From Laedolimicola sp934402125 (GTDB taxonomy: Bacteria > Bacillota > Clostridia > Lachnospirales > Lachnospiraceae), in assembly GCF_052065835.1 (NCBI RefSeq), contig NZ_JBQHTG010000003.1:248001-312000 (forward strand): a stretch of DNA of 64,000 nucleotides. The letters run 5' to 3'. The notes below the pieces were generated by a model that did not search any database, was not told the DNA's origin, and saw nothing but the letters and a program-made list of their open reading frames with translations. Positions 25,615-34,715 of the stretch are shown here, piece after piece (position 1 is the stretch's first letter; each line of letters begins with the position of its first letter). Both the position numbers and the translations under genes were made by a program.

Positions 25615-25983
25615 ATGGTACAGCAGGAAACCAGACTCAAGGTGGCAGACAATACCGGTGCAAAGGAACTGCTTTGCATTCGCGTACTGGGTGGTTCCAC
25701 CAGAAGATATGCAAACATCGGTGACATCATCGTTGCCAGCGTCAAAGATGCAACACCCGGCGGAGTTGTTAAGAAGGGCGACGTAGTGAAAGCCGTAGTC
25801 GTTCGTACAGTAAAGGGCGCTCGTCGTAAAGACGGATCTTACATCAAGTTTGACGAGAATGCGGCTGTTATCATCAAAGATGACAAGAATCCGAAAGGAA
25901 CCCGTATTTTTGGACCAGTAGCAAGAGAGCTTCGTGAAAAGCAGTTTATGAAAATTGTTTCACTTGCTCCGGAAGTATTATAG
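25615..25983 (+). CDS. rplN: 50S ribosomal protein L14
   Basis: 122 residues, the invariant length. VQQETRLKVADNTGAKELL and the C-terminal IFGPVARELREKQFMKIVS are hallmarks. L14 forms an intersubunit bridge and is the docking site for RsfS silencing factor. AAGGAGGT upstream. Confidence 0.98.
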   Translation: MVQQETRLKVADNTGAKELLCIRVLGGSTRRYANIGDIIVASVKDATPGGVVKKGDVVKAVVVRTVKGARRKDGSYIKFDENAAVIIKDDKNPKGTRIFGPVARELREKQFMKIVSLAPEVL

Positions 25984-25994
25984 GAGGGTGCCAA

Positions 25995-26306
25995 ATGTCT
26001 ACAGTTAAGATTAAAAAAGGTGATACCGTTAAGGTTATTGCCGGCGCAGACAAGGATAAAGAGGGCAAAGTTATTGCCGTCAATCATAAAAACAACACTG
26101 TAATCGTAGAAGGCGTTAATATGATTACAAAGCACACCAAGCCTTCCATGGCAAACCAGAATGGCGGAATTATTCACCAGGAGGCTCCTATCGATCTGTC
26201 TAACGTAATGTACAGCCTGAAGGGCAAAGCTACAAGAGTTGGCTTCAAGATGGATGGAGACAAGAAAGTCCGCTATGCGAAAGCAACTGGCGAAGTAATT
26301 GATTAA
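25995..26306 (+). CDS. rplX: 50S ribosomal protein L24
   Basis: 103 residues with a KOW motif near the N-terminus (KGDTVKVIAGADKDKEGKV) followed by VEGVNMITKHTKPS. L24 is an assembly initiator of the 50S subunit. 11 bases after rplN. Confidence 0.97.
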   Translation: MSTVKIKKGDTVKVIAGADKDKEGKVIAVNHKNNTVIVEGVNMITKHTKPSMANQNGGIIHQEAPIDLSNVMYSLKGKATRVGFKMDGDKKVRYAKATGEVID

Positions 26307-26329
26307 TCAAGGAAGGAGGTCGCAGAAAG

Positions 26330-26869
26330 TTGAGTAGACTGAAAGAAAAGTATACGAATGAAATCGTAGACGCAATGACAAAGAAATTTGGATACAAGAA
26401 CATTATGGAAGTTCCGAAGCTCGACAAGATCGTCATCAACATGGGCGTTGGCGAGGCAAAGGACAATGCAAAGGTTCTGGAATCTGCTGTTAAGGATATG
26501 GAGACCATCACCGGACAGAAAGCAGTTCTGACCAGAGCAAAGAACTCTGTTGCGAACTTCAAGATCAGAGAGGGCATGGCAATCGGCTGCAAGGTTACAC
26601 TTCGCGGCGAGAAAATGTACGAGTTTGCTGACCGTCTGATCAACCTGGCACTTCCCCGTGTGCGTGACTTCCGTGGTGTAAACCCGAACGCATTTGACGG
26701 ACGCGGAAACTATGCGTTGGGTATCAAAGAGCAGTTAATTTTCCCCGAAATTGAATACGATAAGGTAGACAAGGTAAGAGGTATGGACGTTATCTTCGTT
26801 ACAACTGCAAAGACTGACGAAGAAGCCCGCGAGTTACTGACATTATTCAATATGCCGTTCACAAAATAG
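26330..26869 (+). CDS. rplE: 50S ribosomal protein L5
   Basis: 179 residues from a TTG start; GGAAGGAGGT is about 10 bases upstream and the family begins SRLKEKY here. It carries KIVINMGVGEAKDN and GVNPNAFDGRGNY. L5 binds 5S rRNA and contacts the P-site tRNA. Confidence 0.97.
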   Translation: MSRLKEKYTNEIVDAMTKKFGYKNIMEVPKLDKIVINMGVGEAKDNAKVLESAVKDMETITGQKAVLTRAKNSVANFKIREGMAIGCKVTLRGEKMYEFADRLINLALPRVRDFRGVNPNAFDGRGNYALGIKEQLIFPEIEYDKVDKVRGMDVIFVTTAKTDEEARELLTLFNMPFTK

Positions 26870-26886
26870 GATAGGAGGAAAATTTC

Positions 26887-27072
26887 ATGGCTAAGACAGC
26901 AATGAAGGTTAAGCAGCAGCGGAAACAGAAATTCGCAGTCAGAGAGTACAATCGCTGCAGAATCTGCGGCCGTCCGCATGCATATCTGAGAAAATACGGA
27001 ATCTGCAGAATCTGCTTCCGTGAGTTAGCATACAAGGGCCAGATCCCTGGCGTTAAGAAAGCAAGCTGGTAA
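26887..27072 (+). CDS. rpsN: 30S ribosomal protein S14, zinc type
   Basis: 61 residues, the short zinc-binding form. Two CxxC pairs, CRICGRPH and CRICFRE, make the zinc ribbon. It sits in the 30S head. The presence of the zinc form here suggests that a zinc-free copy, if any, is elsewhere. Confidence 0.97.
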   Translation: MAKTAMKVKQQRKQKFAVREYNRCRICGRPHAYLRKYGICRICFRELAYKGQIPGVKKASW

Positions 27073-27085
27073 AAATCCACCTGGA

Positions 27086-27129
27086 CACTTAGTGAAGCCA
27101 AGCCCGCAGGGCGAAGGCTGAGCTTAGTG
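27086..27129. repeat. Hairpin repeat copy B between rpsN and rpsH
   Basis: Starts CACTTAGTGAAGCCAAGC and ends GAAGGCTGAGCTTAGTG. The ends are complementary (CACTTAG with TTAGTG; GCCAAGCCC with GGGCGAAGGC), so it can fold into a long hairpin. The sequence is close to copy A at 35667, over 8 kb away. Confidence 0.65.
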
Positions 27130-27190
27130 ACCATGGTGTACCGATTTATTACCGTTTGTAAGAACCCAAATAGGAGGTATAGAACAAGTC

Positions 27191-27598
27191 ATGGCATTAA
27201 CAACGAATGATCCCATCGCGGATATGCTTACAAGAATCCGTAATGCAAACACCGCTAAACATGATACTGTTGATGTACCCGCTTCCAAGATGAAGATCGC
27301 AATTGCGAACATTCTGGTAGACGAGGGATACATTGCAAAATACGATCTCGTAGAAGATGGAAACTTCAAGACTATCCGCATTACCCTGAAGTACGGTAAG
27401 GATAAGAACGAAAAGATCATCTCCGGTCTGAAGAGAATCTCCAAGCCGGGTCTGCGTGTATACGCTAACAAAGAGGAGCTGCCGAAGGTACTGGGCGGCC
27501 TGGGAGTTGCTATCATCTCCACAAACAAGGGCGTTATCACAGACAAAGAAGCACGCGCACAGGGCGTAGGCGGAGAAGTACTTGCATTTGTTTGGTAG
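27191..27598 (+). CDS. rpsH: 30S ribosomal protein S8
   Basis: 135 residues. TTNDPIADMLTRIRNANTAK at the start and STNKGVITDKEARAQGVGG at the end are typical. S8 binds helix 21 of 16S rRNA and represses the spc operon in some bacteria. AGGAGGT precedes the ATG. The flanking spacers are unusually long and carry repeats. Confidence 0.97.
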   Translation: MALTTNDPIADMLTRIRNANTAKHDTVDVPASKMKIAIANILVDEGYIAKYDLVEDGNFKTIRITLKYGKDKNEKIISGLKRISKPGLRVYANKEELPKVLGGLGVAIISTNKGVITDKEARAQGVGGEVLAFVW

Positions 27599-27606
27599 GC
27601 ATTGAA

Positions 27607-27660
27607 CACTTAGCGAAGCAAAAGCCTAAGGGCTACAGCATATCCGTTAAGCGGAAGTGT
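27607..27660. repeat. Hairpin repeat copy C between rpsH and rplF (diverged)
   Basis: Begins CACTTAGCGAAGCAAAAGC like copies A and B, but the second half is altered (CCGTTAAGCGGAAGTG). The rest of the spacer has two further stems: CCGCCG/CGGCGG (27663-27690) and GAGAAGC/GCTTCTC (around 27704-27725). Confidence 0.5.
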
Positions 27661-27755
27661 ATATAAGGCCGCCGGGTTTACTCGGCGGACGCAACTGAAA
27701 ACAGAGAAGCCATAAGCAGCTTCTCCGAAAATCTAAGTTTTAGGAGGTAAATGGC

Positions 27756-28295
27756 ATGTCACGAATTGGTAGACATCCGGTAGCCGTTCCCGCTGGTGTT
27801 ACAGTAACCATCGAGGAAGGCAACAAGGTGACCGTTAAAGGTCCGAAGGGCGAACTGGTAAGAGTACTGCCCGCAGAGATGGAAATTAAGCTTGAAGATG
27901 GTCAGGTAGTCGTTACAAGACCGAACGACCTGAAGAAGATGAAATCCTTACATGGTCTGACAAGAACTCTGATTCACAACATGGTAGTTGGCGTGAGCGA
28001 GGGTTATCAGAAGACTCTTGAAGTAAACGGTGTAGGTTACAAGGCACAGAAGTCCGGCAATAAGCTGACCCTGTCTCTTGGATATTCTCATCCGGTAGAG
28101 ATGATCGATCCGGACGGAATTGAGTCTGCAGTAGACGGCAACAAGATTATCGTTAAGGGTATCGATAAGGAAAAGGTTGGCCAGTACGCAGCAGAGATCC
28201 GCGACAAGAGAAGACCTGAGCCGTACAAGGGCAAGGGAATCAAGTATGCTGATGAAATTATCAGACGTAAAGTCGGTAAGACTGGTAAAAAATAA
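27756..28295 (+). CDS. rplF: 50S ribosomal protein L6
   Basis: 179 residues, SRIGRHPVAVPAGVTVTIEE and the C-terminal RRPEPYKGKGIKYADE. L6 stabilises the sarcin-ricin loop region used by translation factors. Preceded by TTTAGGAGGT. Confidence 0.98.
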   Translation: MSRIGRHPVAVPAGVTVTIEEGNKVTVKGPKGELVRVLPAEMEIKLEDGQVVVTRPNDLKKMKSLHGLTRTLIHNMVVGVSEGYQKTLEVNGVGYKAQKSGNKLTLSLGYSHPVEMIDPDGIESAVDGNKIIVKGIDKEKVGQYAAEIRDKRRPEPYKGKGIKYADEIIRRKVGKTGKK

Positions 28296-28312
28296 GTAAG
28301 GAGAGTATAAAA

Positions 28313-28681
28313 ATGGTTAGTAAGAAGTCAAGAAGCGAAGTTCGCGTAAATAAGCATAGAAAATTACGTAATCATATCAGCGGAACTGCTGAGAGACCGC
28401 GTTTGGCTGTGTTTAGAAGCAATAATCATATGTATGCTCAAATTATTGACGATACAGTCGGAAATACTCTGGTAGCAGCTTCCACTATGGAAAAGAGTGT
28501 AAAGGCTGAGCTTGAGAAAACCAACAACGTTGATGCAGCAGCATACCTTGGAAAAGTAATCGCAGAGAAAGCTCTGGAAAAGGGTATCAAGACCGTTGTC
28601 TTTGACAGAGGCGGCTTTATCTATCAGGGCAAGATTCAGGCACTGGCAGACGCAGCCCGTGAGGCTGGATTGGAATTCTAG
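28313..28681 (+). CDS. rplR: 50S ribosomal protein L18
   Basis: 122 residues. RPRLAVFRSNNHMYAQIIDD and VVFDRGGFIYQGKIQALAD are family hallmarks. L18 brings 5S rRNA into the large subunit together with L5. Confidence 0.98.
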   Translation: MVSKKSRSEVRVNKHRKLRNHISGTAERPRLAVFRSNNHMYAQIIDDTVGNTLVAASTMEKSVKAELEKTNNVDAAAYLGKVIAEKALEKGIKTVVFDRGGFIYQGKIQALADAAREAGLEF

Positions 28682-28701
28682 GAAAGGAAGGAAAAAGACA
28701 G

Positions 28702-29211
28702 ATGAGACATGAGATTATCGACCCGAGTCAGCTTGAGTTAACTGACAAGGTAGTGTCAATTAAGCGTGTAAGCAAAACTGTCAAGGGTGGTCGTACCATG
28801 CGTTTCACCGCTCTGGTAGTTGTCGGCGACGGCAACGGACATGTTGGCGCCGGTCTTGGAAAAGCGACTGAGATTCCGGAAGCAATCCGCAAGGGCAAAG
28901 AGGATGCCATGAAGAAGCTGGTAACCGTTGCAATTGACGAGAACAACAGTATTACACATGATTATATCGGAAAGTTCGGCAGCGCATCCGTACTGCTGAA
29001 GAGAGCACCGGAAGGTACTGGTGTTATCGCTGGTGGTCCGGCCCGTAACGTGCTGGAGCTTGCTGGTATCAAGAATATCCGTACCAAGTCTCTTGGTTCC
29101 AACAACAAGCAGAACGTAGTTCTGGCTACCATCGAGGGTCTGAAGGCACTGAAGACTCCGGAAGAAGTTGCTAAGAACCGTGGAAAATCCGTAGAAGAGA
29201 TTACAAACTAG
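28702..29211 (+). CDS. rpsE: 30S ribosomal protein S5
   Basis: 169 residues. The double-stranded RNA-binding part (VVSIKRVSKTVKGGRTMRF) and GNGHVGAGLGKATEIPEA are present. S5 lies near the decoding centre and mRNA entry; the spectinomycin loop region looks normal. Confidence 0.98.
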   Translation: MRHEIIDPSQLELTDKVVSIKRVSKTVKGGRTMRFTALVVVGDGNGHVGAGLGKATEIPEAIRKGKEDAMKKLVTVAIDENNSITHDYIGKFGSASVLLKRAPEGTGVIAGGPARNVLELAGIKNIRTKSLGSNNKQNVVLATIEGLKALKTPEEVAKNRGKSVEEITN

Positions 29212-29224
29212 GAGGATACGGACA

Positions 29225-29407
29225 ATGGCAGATAAGTTAAAGATTACATTGGTAAAATCCCCGATCGGAGCCATCCCGAAGCAGCGCGCAACTGTAGAGG
29301 CACTTGGCCTTCGTAAGGTAAACAAGACAGTTGAGATGCCGGATAACGAGGCAGTCAGAGGTATGATCTGGCATGTAAGACATCTGGTAAAGGTAGAAGA
29401 GATTTAA
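29225..29407 (+). CDS. rpmD: 50S ribosomal protein L30
   Basis: 60 residues, LKITLVKSPIGAIPKQRATV then LGLRKVNKTVEMPD. The short bacterial form of L30, between rpsE and rplO as usual. Confidence 0.97.
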   Translation: MADKLKITLVKSPIGAIPKQRATVEALGLRKVNKTVEMPDNEAVRGMIWHVRHLVKVEEI

Positions 29408-29435
29408 TTATAATAACGGAATAGGAGGTGTCACA

Positions 29436-29876
29436 ATGGACTTATCAAATTTACAGTATGCAGAAGGTTCCAAGCACAACGGAAACTTCCGTAGAGGTCG
29501 TGGACACGGTTCAGGAAATGGTAAGACAGCTGGTAAGGGTCATAAGGGTCAGAAGGCTCGTTCTGGAGCACCGAGACCGGGCTTTGAGGGCGGTCAGATG
29601 CCTTTATACAGAAGACTTCCGAAGAGAGGCTTTACAAACAGAAACTCCAAGGTTATCGTTGGAATCAATGTAAGCGCTCTGGAAGTATTCGAGAACGACG
29701 CAGTTGTATCTGTAGAGACTCTGCTGGAGCAGGGAATCGTTAAGAATCCGAAGGATGGCGTTAAGATCCTTGGAAATGGCGAGCTGACAAAGAAGCTCAC
29801 TGTACAGGCAAATGCTTTCTCCGAGGGAGCAAAAGCAAAAATTGAGGCTCTTGGTGGAAAAGCAGAGGTGATCTAA
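29436..29876 (+). CDS. rplO: 50S ribosomal protein L15
   Basis: 146 residues. The Gly-rich N-terminal extension (RRGRGHGSGNGKTAGKGHKG) threads into 23S rRNA, and GFEGGQMPLYRRLPKRGF follows. A late-assembly protein. Its stop overlaps the start of secY (TAATG). Confidence 0.98.
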   Translation: MDLSNLQYAEGSKHNGNFRRGRGHGSGNGKTAGKGHKGQKARSGAPRPGFEGGQMPLYRRLPKRGFTNRNSKVIVGINVSALEVFENDAVVSVETLLEQGIVKNPKDGVKILGNGELTKKLTVQANAFSEGAKAKIEALGGKAEVI

Positions 29877-31192
29877 TGTTCAAAACATTACAGAACGCAT
29901 TTAAGATCAAGGATATCCGGCAGAAGCTGATTTATACCTTTCTGATGCTTGTAGTTGTCAGACTGGGATCCCAGCTGCCGGTACCGGGCGTGAACCGCAC
30001 ATTCTTTGCGAACTGGCTTGCAGCTCAGACCGGTGATGCATTCAATCTTCTGGATGCATTCACCGGCGGCTCTCTTGCCAGCATGTCCATTTTTGCGTTA
30101 GGTATCAACCCGTACATTACATCTTCCATTATCATCCAGCTCCTGACCATTGCAATTCCGAAGCTTGAGGAAATGCAGAAAGATGGAGAGGATGGAAGGA
30201 AAAAGCTCCAGAATATCACCCGTTACGTAACCGTAGCGCTGGCCCTCATCGAGGGTATTGCCATGACCGTAGGTTTTGGTAATCAGGGTCTTCTGGAAAA
30301 TGCAACCTGGTACAACATGGCGGTTGTAGTGGTTGCGCTGACAGCCGGTTCCGCATTCCTGATGTGGATCGGTGAGCGTATCAACCAGAACGGTGTAGGA
30401 AACGGTATCTCTATCGTCCTCCTGATCAACATCGTTTCCCGTATGCCGGATGATTTTGTAGCGCTGTATACAAAGTTCATGAGCGGCAAGAGCGTGGCTA
30501 TGGCAGTGTTGGCAGCGGTGATTATCGCGGCTGTCATCCTTGTAACGGTTGTATTCGTTATTATTCTTCAGGATGGAGAGCGCAGAATCCCCGTTCAGTA
30601 CAGCAAAAAGCTTCAGGGCAGAAAGGTGATTGGCGGACAGAGCACCAACATTCCGATGAAGGTCAACACCGCAGGAGTTATTCCGGTCATCTTCGCATCC
30701 TCCCTAATGTCATTTCCGGGAATCATTCTCGCCCTGATGGGAAAGAGTGCAGGAACCGGAATCGGCGGCAAGATTATCACCGGTTTAAGCTCCAGCAGCT
30801 GGTGTAATCCCCAGCAGCCTATCTATTCGCTGGGATTGCTGCTGTATATTGTATTGGTAGTCTTCTTTGCTTACTTCTATACATCCATTACCTTCAACCC
30901 GTTGGAGATTGCGGATAACATGAAGAAGCAGGGCGGCTTCATTCCCGGCATCCGTCCGGGCCGGCCTACGTCAGACTATCTGGCAAAAATTCTGAATTAC
31001 ATCATTTTTGTCGGTGCAATCGGCCTGATTATTGTATGTGTCGTACCGATTCTCTTTAACGGAGTATTCGGAGCGAGCGTATCCTTTGGAGGAACATCCA
31101 TCATCATCGTCGTTGGTGTTGTTCTGGAGACCATCAAGCAGATCGAATCTCAGATGGCAGTACGCTACTACAAGGGCTTCTTGAACGATTAA
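29876..31192 (+). CDS. secY: Protein translocase subunit SecY
   Basis: 438 residues with ten membrane spans. The plug region FTGGSLASMSIFALGINPYI and the cytoplasmic loop ending in FIPGIRPGRPTSDYL are recognisable. SecY forms the channel for secreted and membrane proteins together with SecE/SecG and SecA. Its overlap with rplO ties translocon level to ribosome synthesis. Confidence 0.98.
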   Translation: MFKTLQNAFKIKDIRQKLIYTFLMLVVVRLGSQLPVPGVNRTFFANWLAAQTGDAFNLLDAFTGGSLASMSIFALGINPYITSSIIIQLLTIAIPKLEEMQKDGEDGRKKLQNITRYVTVALALIEGIAMTVGFGNQGLLENATWYNMAVVVVALTAGSAFLMWIGERINQNGVGNGISIVLLINIVSRMPDDFVALYTKFMSGKSVAMAVLAAVIIAAVILVTVVFVIILQDGERRIPVQYSKKLQGRKVIGGQSTNIPMKVNTAGVIPVIFASSLMSFPGIILALMGKSAGTGIGGKIITGLSSSSWCNPQQPIYSLGLLLYIVLVVFFAYFYTSITFNPLEIADNMKKQGGFIPGIRPGRPTSDYLAKILNYIIFVGAIGLIIVCVVPILFNGVFGASVSFGGTSIIIVVGVVLETIKQIESQMAVRYYKGFLND

Positions 31193-31197
31193 TAGGC

Positions 31198-31247
31198 AAA
31201 CTTCCGGCCTGTGCGGGACCCGTTTCCGTACAGGCTTTCGGAAGTTT
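31198..31247 (+). promoter_or_regulatory. Long hairpin between secY and adk
   Basis: AAACTTCCGGCCTGT pairs with ACAGGC and CGGAAGTTT (15 bp with a TTT bulge) around a 17-base loop. A TTT with no long T-run follows, so it may be a weak terminator or a processing or attenuation site limiting read-through into adk. Confidence 0.5.
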
Positions 31248-31303
31248 TGCGGCAATTTGCAGAGGAAATGCGAACAGCGCATTTCAAGAAGAGGAGTAAC
31301 ATT

Positions 31304-31948
31304 ATGAAAATCATCATGTTAGGAGCACCGGGTGCCGGAAAGGGCACACAGGCGATGAAGATAGCTGAAAAATATCAGATCCCGCATATTTCCACGGGTG
31401 ATATTTTCAGAGCAAATATAAAGGAAGGCACAGAGCTTGGTAAGAAAGCAAAGTCCTATATGGATCAGGGACAGCTGGTACCGGACGAGCTGACGCTGGA
31501 GCTGATCATGGATCGTTTCCAGAATCCGGACTGCGCGAACGGCTACGTGCTGGACGGTTTTCCCCGTACCATTCCCCAGGCTGAGGCATTGACCGAGGCA
31601 CTGGCAAAGAAGGGCGAAACCATCGATTACGCGATTAATGTGGAAGTGCCCGATGAGAACATCATCAACCGTATGGGTGGCAGAAGAGCCTGCCTGGCCT
31701 GCGGAGCCACTTATCATATTGTATATGCGCCGACCAAGGTAGAAGGCGTCTGCGATCGCTGCGGAGAGAAGCTGGTTCTCCGGGACGACGACAAGCCGGA
31801 GACAGTTAAGAATCGTCTGAACGTATATCACGCACAGACACAGCCGCTGATTGAGTATTACACCAAGCAGGGCAAGCTGGCCGAGGTAGACGGAACTCAG
31901 AGTATGGAAGACGTGTTTAACGCCATTGTAAAGATTTTAGGAGCGTAA
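31304..31948 (+). CDS. adk: Adenylate kinase
   Basis: 214 residues from ATG 31304, with AGAGGAG upstream; longer frames lack a site. P-loop GAPGAGKGTQ, NMP-binding region ISTGDIFR, and the LID with a Cys4 zinc site (CLACG...CDRCG), the form usual in Gram-positive bacteria. It interconverts ATP, ADP and AMP. Typical neighbour of secY and map. Confidence 0.97.
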   Translation: MKIIMLGAPGAGKGTQAMKIAEKYQIPHISTGDIFRANIKEGTELGKKAKSYMDQGQLVPDELTLELIMDRFQNPDCANGYVLDGFPRTIPQAEALTEALAKKGETIDYAINVEVPDENIINRMGGRRACLACGATYHIVYAPTKVEGVCDRCGEKLVLRDDDKPETVKNRLNVYHAQTQPLIEYYTKQGKLAEVDGTQSMEDVFNAIVKILGA

Positions 31949-31950
31949 TT

Positions 31951-32706
31951 ATGTCGGTTACAATTAAATCTGCCAGAGAAATTGAATTGATGCGCACAGC
32001 AGGCAAACTGCTGGAAGAGGTTCACAATGAGCTTGCGGCATTTGTAAAGCCGGGCATTTCCACCCTGGATATCGATCGCCTGGGTGAAAAGCTTATCCGG
32101 GAGAGAGGCTGTATTCCCAATTTCCTGAACTATAACGGATATCCGGCGTCTATCTGTGTATCCATCAACGATGAAGTCGTACATGGAATTCCCAGGGACG
32201 ATCGAATCCTTCAGGAAGGTGACATCGTAAGTCTGGACGCAGGCCTGATTTATAAGGGCTATCACTCCGACGCAGCCAGAACCCATGCAGTAGGAAAAAT
32301 AAGTCCGGAGGCACAGAAGCTGATGGATGTGACGAAGCAGAGCTTCTTCGAAGGTATCAAAATGGCAAAGGCCGGAAATCATCTTCACCAGATTTCAGCA
32401 GCAATTAACGATTACGTTGACCAGTTCGGTTACGGAGTAGTCCGTGATCTGGTCGGCCACGGAATCGGCGAGCATCTGCATGAGGATCCGCAGATTCCCA
32501 ACTTCCGTCAGCGCCGCAGAGGGATTAAGCTGGTGCCGGGAATGACCCTGGCTATCGAGCCCATGATTAACGCAGGCACCTGGGAGGTCGCGTGGCTGGA
32601 CGACGACTGGACTGTAGTTACAGATGACGGTTCCCTTTCTGCTCATTACGAAAACACCATCCTGATTACCGAGGGTGAGCCGGAAATTCTGACTCTGACA
32701 CTGTAA
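31951..32706 (+). CDS. map: Methionine aminopeptidase, type I
   Basis: 251 residues. The metal ligands are seen in SLDAGLIYKGYHSDAAR (two Asp), GHGIGEHLHEDP (His), AIEPMIN (Glu) and HYENTI (Glu). It removes the initiator methionine from nascent proteins. Starts 2 bases after adk, so co-translated. Confidence 0.97.
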   Translation: MSVTIKSAREIELMRTAGKLLEEVHNELAAFVKPGISTLDIDRLGEKLIRERGCIPNFLNYNGYPASICVSINDEVVHGIPRDDRILQEGDIVSLDAGLIYKGYHSDAARTHAVGKISPEAQKLMDVTKQSFFEGIKMAKAGNHLHQISAAINDYVDQFGYGVVRDLVGHGIGEHLHEDPQIPNFRQRRRGIKLVPGMTLAIEPMINAGTWEVAWLDDDWTVVTDDGSLSAHYENTILITEGEPEILTLTL

Positions 32707-32722
32707 GCCTGTGGAGAAGTCT

Positions 32723-33001
32723 ATGGAAAGAGTGGAAATTGGAATGTTCGCCAGATCAAAGGCCGGACATGATAAAGGTAAATTATATATCATATTAAGA
32801 ACAGAAGGCGAATATGTATATCTGACAGACGGACGGTTACGACCCATGTCAAACCCGAAAAAAAAGAAGAAAAAACATATTCAGCCCATGTACAGGACAC
32901 CCGAAGGCCGGGACCTGACGAAAATAACCGATGTTGACGTAAAGCGGGCCATCAGGCTGCACGAAAAGGAGGAAGAAGATGTCAAAAGCAGATGTAATTG
33001 A
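32723..33001 (+). CDS. KOW-domain RNA-binding protein
   Basis: 92 residues from ATG 32723 (GGAG about 8 bases upstream). It resembles the small KOW-domain proteins encoded between map and infA in Clostridia. The N-terminal KOW part includes GMFARSKAGHDKGKLYII, then the basic PKKKKKKHIQP. It presumably binds ribosomal RNA, but its role is not established. It overlaps infA by 23 bases. Confidence 0.88.
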   Translation: MERVEIGMFARSKAGHDKGKLYIILRTEGEYVYLTDGRLRPMSNPKKKKKKHIQPMYRTPEGRDLTKITDVDVKRAIRLHEKEEEDVKSRCN

Positions 33002-33197
33002 AATCGAAGGAACAGTAGTGGAGAAGCTCCCGAACGCCATGTTTCAGGTAGAGCTGGAGAACGGACATCAGGTTCTCGCCCATATCAGCGGAAAGCTCCG
33101 CATGAACTTTATCCGGATTCTGCCGGGTGACAAGGTAACCATCGAGATGTCTCCCTACGATCTGTCCAAGGGACGTATCATCTGGAGAGATAAGTAA
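32979..33197 (+). CDS. infA: Translation initiation factor IF-1
   Basis: 72 residues, the standard length. OB-fold with MFQVELENGHQVLAHISGKL and RILPGDKVTIEMSPYDLSKG. IF-1 blocks the A site during initiation. Start lies inside the KOW gene with AAGGAGG. Confidence 0.98.
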   Translation: MSKADVIEIEGTVVEKLPNAMFQVELENGHQVLAHISGKLRMNFIRILPGDKVTIEMSPYDLSKGRIIWRDK

Positions 33198-33257
33198 GAG
33201 AGAATTCACAGAGCAGACTCTTTGTTTGTGAAAAAATATCACAGGCAGAGGGTCTGT

Positions 33258-33286
33258 TTGACTATCCGATGAAAAGAAAATTTAAC
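33258..33286 (+). promoter_or_regulatory. Possible argH promoter
   Basis: TTGACT (33258-33263), 17-base spacer, TTTAAC (33281-33286). Just before it CAGACTCT pairs with AGGGTCTG (33216-33256), possibly a terminator-like stem for infA. This would give argH its own transcript. Confidence 0.45.
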
Positions 33287-33320
33287 TGCAAATACAGATT
33301 CACAAAAGGAGTGATAACAG

Positions 33321-34706
33321 ATGGCAAGTTTATGGGGCGGAAGATTTGAAAAGGATATGGACGAGCTTGTAAAAAAATATAATGCGTCGATCTTTTTTGA
33401 TCAGAGAATGTACAACGAAGATATAGACGGCAGCATTGCCCATGTAACCATGCTGGCAAAGCAGGGTATCGTGTCCAATGAAGAAAAGGATCAGATCATC
33501 GCAGGTCTGGAGGACATCCGCAAGGATATCGCGGACGGAAAAATCGTATTCAACGTGGACGACGAGGATATCCATATGGGAATCGAGAGCCGGCTGATTC
33601 AGCGTATCGGAGATGTGGGTAAGAAGCTGCATACCTCCAGAAGCCGGAACGATCAGTGCCAAGTGGACGGCAGACTCTATCTGAGAAAAGAGATTTACGA
33701 GATTCTGGATAGCCTCTGCTATCTGGAAAACGTAATCCTGGAGAAGGCTGAGAAATACGCGGATCAGATTACCGTAGGCTTTACCCATCTGCAGCACGCG
33801 CAGCCCATTACCATCGGCTTTGTATTCATGGCTTATTTCCAGATGTTTAAGAGAGATATTGAACGTCTGAGCGACACCCTGGAGCGCCTGAACTATAATC
33901 CCCTGGGTGCCTGCGCTCTGGCCGGAACAACCATGCCCATCGACCGTCATCTGACCAGTGAGCTGCTGGGCTTTACGGCACCCACAGAGAATGCCATGGA
34001 TTCCGTCAGCGACCGGGATTACAGCCTGGAATTTTTAAGCGACGCGTCCATCTCCATGATGCACCTGTCCCGCTGGGCAGAGGAGTTCGCCTGGTGGAAT
34101 TCTTCTGAGTTTTCCTATATCGCCATTGACGACAGCTTCTGCACCGGAAGCAGCATTATGCCTCAGAAGAAAAATCCGGATATGGCAGAGCTGATCCGCG
34201 GTAAGGTAGGCCGTGTATATGGCGATCTGATGCAGCTTCTGACCGTTATGAAGGGAACCGCCCTGGCATACAATAAGGACTTCCAGGAGGACAAGGAGAG
34301 TCTCTTCGACGCCATCGACACCTGGAAGGCTACTATCGACATCTTCGCCAAGATGCTGGATAAGACCGAGTTCCGCATGGATCAGATTGAGAAACAGCTG
34401 AGCAAGGGCTTCCTGAACGCTACCGATATCGCAGAACATTTCGCAAAGCAGGGTATTCCCTTCCGTGAGGCGCACTCCATCGTAGGTCATATGGTAAAAG
34501 CCTGCGAGAATAAGGGATGCGATTTCGAGGATCTGACAGACGAGGATCTGCAGGCCATTGACAAGCGCGTGACTAAGAAGCTGCTGGGCGACATCAGCAT
34601 CAAGACCTGTGTAAATGCCCGGGTATCCTTCGGTGGAACTGCTCCGTCCGAGGTACGCCGCCAGATCGAAGCGGGCCGTCAGTGGTTGAATAGTCTGGAA
34701 TGTTAA
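33321..34706 (+). CDS. argH: Argininosuccinate lyase
   Basis: 461 residues, full length. The fumarase/aspartase-superfamily signature GSSIMPQKKNPD, with the catalytic Ser loop, and SRSRNDQCQVD are visible. It cleaves argininosuccinate to arginine and fumarate, the last step of arginine synthesis. No other arginine gene is in the window. Its position inside the ribosomal region between infA and rpmJ is unusual; it has a candidate promoter before it and hairpins after it. Confidence 0.97.
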   Translation: MASLWGGRFEKDMDELVKKYNASIFFDQRMYNEDIDGSIAHVTMLAKQGIVSNEEKDQIIAGLEDIRKDIADGKIVFNVDDEDIHMGIESRLIQRIGDVGKKLHTSRSRNDQCQVDGRLYLRKEIYEILDSLCYLENVILEKAEKYADQITVGFTHLQHAQPITIGFVFMAYFQMFKRDIERLSDTLERLNYNPLGACALAGTTMPIDRHLTSELLGFTAPTENAMDSVSDRDYSLEFLSDASISMMHLSRWAEEFAWWNSSEFSYIAIDDSFCTGSSIMPQKKNPDMAELIRGKVGRVYGDLMQLLTVMKGTALAYNKDFQEDKESLFDAIDTWKATIDIFAKMLDKTEFRMDQIEKQLSKGFLNATDIAEHFAKQGIPFREAHSIVGHMVKACENKGCDFEDLTDEDLQAIDKRVTKKLLGDISIKTCVNARVSFGGTAPSEVRRQIEAGRQWLNSLEC

Positions 34707-34715
34707 AAAAAATAC

